DNA of 7,153 nt from Pseudomonadota bacterium (GTDB lineage: Bacteria; Pseudomonadota; Alphaproteobacteria; Rhizobiales; Rhizobiaceae), in assembly GCA_003242525.1 (NCBI GenBank), contig QGUU01000123.1, forward strand, positions 1-7,153, written 5' to 3'. Shown here in pieces: positions 1 to 5,402 of this stretch. The position numbers were made by a program, and so were the translations under genes. The notes under the pieces were generated by a model. That model did not search any database, had not been told where the DNA came from, and saw only the letters and a list, made by a program, of their open reading frames with translations. Positions within the stretch are counted from its first letter, which is position 1. Every line of letters begins with the position of its first letter.

Positions 1-348
1 GACGAGGCGGGGGGCGGCCTCCTCCTTTCCTTTACAACACCGAAGGAGGCCCCCAAATTGTGGTTCGACATGATGCCCCCCCCCGCCGATGCCCAGCATG
101 TCGAGGAAGCCCACGAATTCCTCAACTACATCCTGGACCCCGAGGTGATCGCCAAGTCGACCAACTACGTTTACTACGCGAACGGCAACAAGGCCTCGCA
201 GGAGTTCGTCGACAAGGAGATCCTGGAGGATCCCGCCGTCTATCCTGACGATGAGACCATGGCGAAGCTGTTCACGGTCGGCACGCTCGACCCGAAGACG
301 CAGCGCAATGTCACGCGCATGTGGACCAAGGTCGTCACCGGCCAGTAA
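1..348 (+). CDS. potF: Putrescine/spermidine ABC transporter, periplasmic substrate-binding protein (PotF-like), 3' end only
   Basis: The reading frame is open from base 1 to a TAA at 346-348 and gives the last 115 residues of a PotF/PotD-type polyamine-binding protein. This periplasmic protein captures putrescine or a related polyamine and delivers it to the PotHI permease. Recognisable family signatures are PKE, WFDMM, PADA, FLNYILDPEVIA, YYANGNKA, the D-P-x-(V/I)-YP region and the end RMWTKVVTGQ. By alignment from memory with E. coli PotF, Asp23 of this fragment matches ligand-contacting Asp278, Trp21 matches Phe276 and Tyr59 matches Tyr314, so the pocket residues in this part are present. 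The N-terminal lobe and signal peptide lie before the window. Residues about 7-28 are unusual (LLLSFTT, PPP where the family has something like AIP), with the DNA collapsed into runs of C, G or T. That is probably sequencing error at a contig end. The TTG at 58 is not a real start. PotF rather than PotD is inferred from the order F-G-H-I. Confidence 0.9.
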   Translation, partial: DEAGGGLLLSFTTPKEAPKLWFDMMPPPADAQHVEEAHEFLNYILDPEVIAKSTNYVYYANGNKASQEFVDKEILEDPAVYPDDETMAKLFTVGTLDPKTQRNVTRMWTKVVTGQ

Positions 349-358
349 CTGTCATGAA

Positions 359-385
359 GGCTCCGGCGTGCCCAGCGCCGGGGCC
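359..385 (+). promoter_or_regulatory. Intercistronic hairpin between potF and potG
   Basis: Bases 359-368 pair with 376-385 to give a 10-bp stem (nine Watson-Crick pairs and one G-U) around a 7-base loop; the central six pairs are CCGGCG/CGCCGG. It begins 11 bases after the potF stop and ends 12 bases before the potG ribosome binding site. No T run follows, so it is not a classic intrinsic terminator. In binding-protein transporter operons such stems often protect the 3' end of the binding-protein mRNA or lower downstream expression. That role is inferred here. Confidence 0.6.
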
Positions 386-396
386 GACCCTTGGTC

Positions 397-406
397 GAGG
401 GAGGGG
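397..406 (+). promoter_or_regulatory. Shine-Dalgarno site of potG
   Basis: The purine stretch GAGGGAGGGG lies 8 bases before the ATG at 415. It decides the start: the in-frame TTG at 391 lies before this site, has no comparable site of its own, and would add eight residues (MVEGGDGD) that are just the translated ribosome binding site. Confidence 0.75.
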
Positions 407-414
407 ACGGGGAC

Positions 415-1554
415 ATGAAATCGCTTGGCAGCATCCGCAAGGATTTTGCACCTTGGAACGACTCCAACGCCAAGCCCTACATACAGTTCGAGCAGGTGAC
501 GAAGAAATTCGGCGACTTCACCGCCGTCAACAATCTTTCGCTCACCATTTTCGAACGTGAATTCTTCGCCCTGCTCGGGGCGTCGGGCTGCGGCAAATCC
601 ACCCTGCTCCGGATGCTGGCCGGCTTTGAGGAGCCGACATCGGGCCGCATTCTGCTTGACGGACAGAACCTCGCCGGCATTCCGCCCTACAGGCGGCCCG
701 TCAACATGATGTTCCAGTCCTACGCGCTGTTCCCCCACATGACCGTGGAAAAGAACATTGCCTTCGGGCTGAAGCAGGAGGGCATGCCCGCCCCCGAAAT
801 CGAAAAGCGGGTGGCCGAAATGCTGAAGCTGGTCAAGCTGGAGGCTTTCGCCAAACGCAAGCCGCACCAGCTTTCCGGCGGGCAGCGCCAGCGTGTCGCG
901 CTCGCCCGCTCGGTCGCCAAACGGCCCAAGGTGCTGCTTCTGGACGAGCCGCTCGGCGCTCTTGACAAGAAGCTGCGGGAGGAAACGCAGTTCGAACTGA
1001 TGGACCTGCAGCAGCAGCTGGGCCTCACCTTCGTGGTCGTTACCCACGATCAGGAGGAGGCCATGACCATGGCAGACCGAATAGCGATCATGGACAAGGG
1101 CGAGGTCATGCAGGTCGCCACGCCGGCCGAGGTCTATGAGGCGCCAGCGTCGCGCTTCGTCGCCAGCTTCGTCGGAAACGTCAACATTTTTGAAGGCAAG
1201 GTTATCGAGCGCACTGCGCAGGGCGCGCAGCTTGCCGGCGCAAACGGCGTGCAGATCCTTGTCGAAAATGCCGGTGACGCGGTTGCCGGAGCCGAAGTTG
1301 CTTTCGCCATCAGGCCGGAAAAGATCAGGGTCTCATCGAAGAGGCCTGCCGATGCAGCGAACGCGATGGAGGGGCTGGTCTACGATATCGCCTATCTCGG
1401 CGACATGACGGTGTATCACGTCAAGCTTGACAACGGCCAGATTGTGCGAGCAAGCGCCATGAACGCCACGCGCACAACGGACGACCCGCTGACATGGGAC
1501 GACCGAGCGTGGATTTCCTTCCGGCCCGACGCTGGCGTCGTGCTGACACGGTAG
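415..1554 (+). CDS. potG: Putrescine/spermidine ABC transporter ATP-binding protein (PotG-like)
   Basis: This 379-residue cytoplasmic ATPase drives polyamine import by binding and hydrolysing ATP as a dimer on the PotH/PotI membrane pair. The ABC domain comes first: Walker A GASGCGKST at 55-63, Q-loop Gln101 in MMFQSYALFPH, signature LSGGQ at 153-157, Walker B VLLLDEP at 173-179 with Glu178 as catalytic base, D-loop around 182-185, and switch His211 in VTHDQEEA. A C-terminal TOBE-type regulatory domain follows from about residue 255, starting near NVNIFEGKV and including IRPEK. A leader of about 20 residues before the first strand, and the total length, fit PotG (about 377 residues in E. coli) better than generic sugar ATPases. 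All catalytic motifs are intact. The gene sits 66 bases after potF and 9 bases before potH. Putrescine is the likeliest substrate from synteny, but spermidine or another polyamine cannot be excluded from sequence alone. Confidence 0.95.
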   Translation: MKSLGSIRKDFAPWNDSNAKPYIQFEQVTKKFGDFTAVNNLSLTIFEREFFALLGASGCGKSTLLRMLAGFEEPTSGRILLDGQNLAGIPPYRRPVNMMFQSYALFPHMTVEKNIAFGLKQEGMPAPEIEKRVAEMLKLVKLEAFAKRKPHQLSGGQRQRVALARSVAKRPKVLLLDEPLGALDKKLREETQFELMDLQQQLGLTFVVVTHDQEEAMTMADRIAIMDKGEVMQVATPAEVYEAPASRFVASFVGNVNIFEGKVIERTAQGAQLAGANGVQILVENAGDAVAGAEVAFAIRPEKIRVSSKRPADAANAMEGLVYDIAYLGDMTVYHVKLDNGQIVRASAMNATRTTDDPLTWDDRAWISFRPDAGVVLTR

Positions 1555-1563
1555 GAGAGCGCC

Positions 1564-2532
1564 ATGGCGAACAGCACATTGACTGACGTCGCCGCGCATG
1601 CATCGGCAGGGAAATCCCTGCCTGCCCGTCTGATGGTCGGCATCACCAGGCGTCTCGTCATCATCGTTCCCTATGTCTGGCTGCTCTTCTTCTTCCTTGT
1701 TCCCTTCATCATTGTCTTCAAGATTTCGCTTTCCGTGACGGCCATCGCCATGCCGCCCTATGCGCCGGTGCTGAGCCTCAAGGACGGAATTTCTGCGCTG
1801 CTCTCCGACCTCGGCCAGTTGAGCTTCGACAACTATGTGTGGCTCACCCAGGATGCGCTCTATATCAATTCCTATATCACCAGCGTCGTTGTGGCCGCGA
1901 TCTCGACCGTGCTGACGCTGCTGGTCGGCTACCCCATCGCCTATGGCATGGCGCGCGCGCCGGCCTCTCTCAGGCCCACCCTGCTGATGATGGTCATCCT
2001 GCCGTTCTGGACTTCGTTCCTCATCCGCGTCTATGCGTGGATCGGCATATTGAAGCCGGAAGGCCTACTCAACCAGTTCCTGCTTGCCACTGGCATTATC
2101 GACAGCCCCCTCATCATCACCAACACCTATACGGCAGTCTTCATCGGCATCGTCTATTCCTACCTGCCTTTCATGGTGCTGCCTCTCTATGCAGCCCTGG
2201 AGAAGATGGATCATTCTCTGATCGAGGCTGCGCAGGACCTCGGCTGCCCCCCGATCACGGCCTTCTGGAAGGTCACCTTCCCGCTCTCGCTGCCAGGCGT
2301 CGTAGCCGGTTGCCTGCTGGTCTTCATTCCCGCAGTGGGCGAATTTGTCATCCCCGACCTGCTTGGCGGCTCCCAGACGCTGATGATCGGGCGCACGCTA
2401 TGGAACGAGTTCTTCGCCAACCGCGACTGGCCGGTTGCTTCAGCCGTGGCGGTCATTCTCCTGCTTATCCTTATCGTGCCGATCGTGATCTTCCAGAACG
2501 CACAGGCGCGCGCGCAGGAAGCGGGGAGGTAG
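1564..2532 (+). CDS. potH: Putrescine/spermidine ABC transporter permease (PotH-like)
   Basis: This 322-residue inner-membrane protein is one half of the polyamine translocation pore. Six hydrophobic segments are visible at roughly residues 31-53, 102-125, 137-160, 189-212, 243-263 and 292-311, as expected for a type I importer permease. The cytoplasmic EAA loop, which docks onto the ATPase, starts at residue 221 (EAAQDLGCPP) and continues to the typical F-x-x-T-F-P-L-S-L-P-G segment. The N-terminal tail of about 30 residues is polar and precedes the first helix; E. coli PotH is of similar length (about 317). The ATG at 1564 is preceded by AGGAGAG at 1553-1559, which overlaps the potG stop codon and suggests coupled translation. 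The stop is 4 bases before potI. PotH and PotB are close relatives; I call PotH because it follows a PotG-type ATPase and is followed by a PotI-type permease. Confidence 0.93.
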   Translation: MANSTLTDVAAHASAGKSLPARLMVGITRRLVIIVPYVWLLFFFLVPFIIVFKISLSVTAIAMPPYAPVLSLKDGISALLSDLGQLSFDNYVWLTQDALYINSYITSVVVAAISTVLTLLVGYPIAYGMARAPASLRPTLLMMVILPFWTSFLIRVYAWIGILKPEGLLNQFLLATGIIDSPLIITNTYTAVFIGIVYSYLPFMVLPLYAALEKMDHSLIEAAQDLGCPPITAFWKVTFPLSLPGVVAGCLLVFIPAVGEFVIPDLLGGSQTLMIGRTLWNEFFANRDWPVASAVAVILLLILIVPIVIFQNAQARAQEAGR

Positions 2533-2536
2533 AGCC

Positions 2537-3355
2537 GTGAGCCCGACCTGGACCCGCTTCAACATCGTTTCCGTCACGCTCGGCTTTGCCTTCCTCTACC
2601 TGCCGATCGTGCTCCTCGTCATTTTCTCGTTCAACGCGTCCAAGCTGGTCACGGTATGGGGCGGCTTCTCGACCAGGTGGTACGTGTCCCTGTTTCAGAA
2701 CCAGGGCCTCATGGACGCCGCCTGGGTGACGATACGGGTCGGCCTCATTTCGGCTACCGTCGCCACCGTTCTGGGCACGCTGGGAGCGCTGGCGCTGGTG
2801 CGTTACACGCGCTTCAGGGGCCGGGTGCTGTTTTCCGGAATGATCTTCGCGCCGCTGGTGATGCCTGACGTCATCACCGGCCTTTCGCTCCTGCTTCTTT
2901 TTGTGGCCATCGACCTCGACCGTGGCTTCGCGACGGTGACGCTCGCACACATAACCTTCACCATGTGCTTCGTGGCGGTTGTGGTGCAGTCGAGGCTTCT
3001 GACCTTCGACCGCTCGCTCGAGGAAGCGGCGATGGACCTCGGCGCACCGCCGGTCAGGACTTTCTTCCAGATCACCCTGCCGGTCATCGCTCCGGCGATC
3101 ATCTCGGGCTGGATGCTGGCCTTCACCCTTTCCCTTGACGATCTGGTGGTCGCTTCCTTCACCTCCGGTCCGGGCGCGACGACGCTGCCCATGAAGATCT
3201 ACAGCCAGGTGCGCCTGGGCGTAACGCCGGAGATCAACGCGGCCTGTACCATCCTGATAGGGCTGGTAACCGCTGGCGTTATCATCGCCTCCATCGTCAA
3301 CAAGCGCCGCGAGGTGCAGCGCCTTCGCGACGAGCAGGCCGCGCAGCGCGGCTAG
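2537..3355 (+). CDS. potI: Putrescine/spermidine ABC transporter permease (PotI-like)
   Basis: This 272-residue inner-membrane protein pairs with PotH to form the polyamine channel. Hydrophobic segments lie at about residues 10-32, 65-88, 98-123, 133-153, 184-206 and 237-255. The EAA loop is EEAAMDLGAPP from residue 162, followed by F-x-x-I-T-L-P-V-I-A-P, the standard site of contact with the ATPase. The segment SLDDLVVASFTSGPG at 199-213 is typical of the PotI/PotC family. The start is a GTG at 2537, chosen because GGGGAGG at 2523-2529 stands 7 bases upstream and the family N-terminus aligns there. The spacing of 4 bases from the potH stop argues for cotranscription and coupled translation. 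The C-terminal tail after the last helix is charged (KRREVQRLRDEQ) and slightly short relative to E. coli PotI (about 281 residues). This is the last gene of the operon visible here; the next gene faces it. Confidence 0.93.
   Translation: MSPTWTRFNIVSVTLGFAFLYLPIVLLVIFSFNASKLVTVWGGFSTRWYVSLFQNQGLMDAAWVTIRVGLISATVATVLGTLGALALVRYTRFRGRVLFSGMIFAPLVMPDVITGLSLLLLFVAIDLDRGFATVTLAHITFTMCFVAVVVQSRLLTFDRSLEEAAMDLGAPPVRTFFQITLPVIAPAIISGWMLAFTLSLDDLVVASFTSGPGATTLPMKIYSQVRLGVTPEINAACTILIGLVTAGVIIASIVNKRREVQRLRDEQAAQRG
3338..3352. terminator. Short GC stem at the potI stop codon, possible weak end signal for converging transcripts
   Basis: GCCGCG at 3338-3343 and CGCGGC at 3347-3352 form a perfect 6-bp stem with a CAG triloop, using the last five codons of potI directly before its TAG. 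The stop codons of potI and the opposing AsmA gene are only 8 bases apart, so transcription from both sides must end or collide here. There is no U tract on either strand, so this is not a proven intrinsic terminator and may be a chance of GC-rich coding sequence. Confidence 0.25.
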
Positions 3356-3363
3356 AAGCGGCC

Positions 3364-5237
3364 TCAGTTGCCAGCGGCCGGCAGACGGTTGATGGGCGAG
3401 ATGAAGGGTGTCGTCCAGGTACCTCCCACAAAGAATGCCACCTGATCTTCGTCTTGCCGGGGCTGGGTGTCTGCCTGCTGTCCATTGGCAGGCGCTGCGG
3501 TAGCGGCCGGGCCTATGCCGCCCGAAAGCGCCAGGCCCCCACCTGCATAGGGCACGATACCTGATACCCATATGCGATCCTTGGCCGAATGCGCTTCGGC
3601 CTGCTCGATGCGCGCCACGCCGTTCGAAATGCTTGCCTTCAGCACCGCCCGATCTATCGGTAAAGTGCCATCGGCCACCTCGTCCAGCGGAAAGAAGCCG
3701 CCCTCCTGGCATCGCTTGACGAAGGACGGGAGGTTCAGGCCGGTCAGCGTGCCCTTGCCGAAGTTGGCCGAAATGGACCCGTTCGCATTATCCATCACAG
3801 TGTCCCAGGACTTGCCGGGGCCCTTGAGGATGATCGACACCGATCCGGTTCCAGTGGGAACAAGCCGCTTCATGCCTGCTGCCTCGCCGAACTGTGCGCC
3901 GTTGATATCCGACGCAAGCAGGCGCATTTCGACCTGGGTTCCCTCGGGCTTGCGGTCGAAACGAAGGCTGCTCTGGATATTTCCCCCGAATGCCGCGGCA
4001 TCCGAAATGTCAAAGACCGCCAGTCCGTTCTTTACCTGGGCGGTGGCCGCGACATTGCCCAGTTGGACCGCGCCGGCGGCCGCCTGTGTCGCCGACAGGC
4101 GCAGATCGAGATTGAACCAGTCAGCGAAGTTGGCATCTATCTGGTCGGGCACGTGGCCACTGGTCGACGCCATTGGCGTGAACGCAGAAAGGAATGCTCG
4201 CAGGTCGAGCGTTTCGAAAGCCAGGGTGCCGGCAACAACAGGCAGGGCATCCGTGAAGGAAAGTTCGAGCGCACCCACGCCTGGGTTCTTGTTCATCGTG
4301 AGCTCGGTTCCGCTGAACTTTATCCGCCCGGTCTCGCCGGTTACCTTGCTGACGAGCGAAACCGCACCGATAGTACCACTGGGAGTTGGACTGGTCCCGA
4401 GCCATTGCAGAACCCGGCGCAACGAAGGCGCGGCAAACTTCGCCTGGCCATCGAAAAAGGCATTCTGGGCGAGGCTGGCGTTGCCTTCGAAGGAGAATGT
4501 GGCGGGCGCCGACTTGAATGTGACGGAGAGGCCCGAGGTTCCGCCAGCGAACAAAAGGAGCGGCGCGGAAACCGAAAGATCAACGCCAACGCTTTCGCCA
4601 TGCCATATGCCAGTGGCCGAAACCGATGCGTCGGAGTTGAGGGCCGGCCATTTCGCCTGGCCGTTGAGGCTGGTGATGACGTCCGTATCCTTGCCGTTGA
4701 CGATGCCTATGACCCGGCCGTCGCGAACCTCCAGCGTTCCGAACGGATCGGACGGCAGCTTGCCGGTGTCCGGCTTGGCTGGATCGGCCTCGACCACAGC
4801 GCGGGCGGCGTCCACCGAGCGGGCGATGCGGCCGCCCGTGGGAATGGGCGGTGCAAACAGCCCGTTCGGGCGCCGCTCGACCCTGAAAGTGGGCCTGATG
4901 AGATGGGTTGCTGGGACACGACGTCGCCACGCAGGGCTGCAAGGGCGGAAAGGTCGATCTCGACGCGTTCGGCCTGCACCACTGGCGGCGCGTCCGACTC
5001 GGTCCATTTCGAAAGCGTCACGTCGGTCAGTATGGCGCGGAATTTAGGCCACACCTCGATCTGCGGCGGGCCGTCTATGTTCACCCGGAAGCCGCTCCAG
5101 GCGCTCATCTCCCAGGCAATGCGATCACGCACGATGCGCGTCGACGCAAAATAGGGAAGCGCGGCAAAGGCCAGCGTGGCGACAATCAGCATTACGCCGA
5201 CTGCCCAGATTGCACGCCAGATCCATGGTGAGGGCAT
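3364..5237 (-). CDS. AsmA family protein, frameshifted (one base apparently missing near 4915)
   Basis: AsmA-family proteins are anchored in the inner membrane with a large periplasmic part and are linked to outer-membrane assembly or bridge-like lipid transport. The N-terminal part starts at the ATG 5237-5235: a short basic stretch, one membrane helix at about residues 11-30, then the typical ISTRIVRDRI-like and FRVNIDGPPQIEVWPKFRAILTDV segments and VEIDLSALAALRGDVV to residue 107. From there the family sequence continues in a different frame (THLIRPTFRVERRPNG onward) for 516 codons to the TGA at 3366-3364. Adding one base (for example T after GTG T at 4916) gives VVFPATHLIRP and a continuous 624-residue protein. 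The C-terminal AsmA_2-like region spans about 377-575 of that product, including GSVSIILKGPGKSW and a GTLTGLNL motif. The unusually poor Shine-Dalgarno is GAGG 6-9 bases upstream. As written, the frame from the true start hits a wrong-frame tail ending at 4707, and the ATG at 5007 in the second frame is not a credible start. A sequencing error, a real mutation or, less likely, -1 frameshifting could explain it. A specific role is unknown. Confidence 0.85.
4912..4919 (-). other. Probable single-base deletion site in the AsmA-family gene
   Basis: Family-like sequence is in frame with codon start 5237 down to the GTG at 4919-4917 and in the other frame from the CCA at 4914-4912. The two frames differ by one missing base. 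A T restored next to T4916 (an A on the + strand, GGGACACG becoming GGGAACACG) turns the junction into Val-Val-Phe-Pro-Ala-Thr-His. The exact base is inferred; any single insertion between about 4917 and 4908 would restore the frame. Confidence 0.75.
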
Positions 5238-5279
5238 TTCGCCTCGTCTCGTTCGTATTCCGCTGACCTTGCCCGCAAA

Positions 5280-5307
5280 GGTGTAGCCGGTGACAAAGCC
5301 TTTTCAA
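5280..5307 (-). promoter_or_regulatory. Possible sigma-70-type promoter of the AsmA-family gene
   Basis: Read on the minus strand, TTGAAA (5307-5302, preceded by C as in alphaproteobacterial CTTGAC-like boxes) is followed after 16 bases by TACACC (5285-5280). The -35 matches the consensus at five of six bases, the -10 only at three. It would place a start of transcription near 5273, about 36 bases before the ATG at 5237. The -35 box sits in the loop of the inverted repeat at 5286-5323. Base matching only. Confidence 0.35.
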
Positions 5308-5323
5308 GTCTTTGTGGCCCGGC
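5286..5323. repeat. Imperfect inverted repeat between the divergent AsmA-family and aacS genes
   Basis: The left arm is GCCGG, two bases, ACAAAG (5286-5298). The right arm is CTTTGT, three bases, CCGGC (5310-5323). The arms are exact complements apart from the TG versus GGC interruption and flank an 11-base centre. It lies in the 165-base intergenic region, 48 bases from the AsmA start and 79 bases from the aacS start. It could be an operator for a dimeric regulator or a transcribed hairpin. Which regulator would bind is not recognisable. Confidence 0.5.
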
Positions 5324-5390
5324 AATGGCAAATGCGCACATACGCTTGCCCGGAATCGCCGCGATATGCTTTAGCGGGAGCGCGCAGCTT

Positions 5391-5400
5391 AAGGAGGAGA
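5391..5400 (+). promoter_or_regulatory. Strong Shine-Dalgarno site of aacS
   Basis: AAGGAGGAGA contains a full AAGGAGG anti-16S match ending 5 bases before the ATG at 5403, which fixes that start and suggests efficient translation. No convincing promoter could be picked for aacS; the region holds only weak candidates such as TTGCCC at 5346-5351. Confidence 0.8.
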
Positions 5401-5402
5401 CT

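Noticed and set aside
352..1047. - strand open frame of 231 codons opposite potG
   Set aside because: It is a mirror of the ABC ATPase coding sequence with no independent start site or domain; potG carries all ABC motifs in the + strand frame.
2471..3712. Long - strand open frame (413 codons) opposite potI and running into the AsmA-family gene
   Set aside because: It lies antisense to an intact permease with six helices and an EAA loop; the translation is low-complexity Arg/Gly/His-rich sequence without recognisable domains.
4908..4919. Programmed -1 ribosomal frameshift in the AsmA-family gene
   Set aside because: There is no X-XXY-YYZ slippery heptamer, and AsmA-family proteins are not known to use recoding; a missing base explains the data more simply.
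3572..5047. Long + strand open frame (491 codons) opposite the AsmA-family gene
   Set aside because: It is antisense to a clearly family-like protein, its translation is rich in Ser/Pro/Arg with no domain signature, and such mirror frames are common in GC-rich DNA with G/C-biased third positions.
4063..5154. + strand frame of 363 codons over the AsmA-family gene, considered as an alternative reason for the frame break
   Set aside because: Its translation has no family features, whereas both halves of the minus-strand gene do.
5346..5374. Possible aacS promoter with TTGCCC and CTTTAG 17 bases apart
   Set aside because: Both boxes match consensus too weakly, and the region gives several equally poor alternatives.
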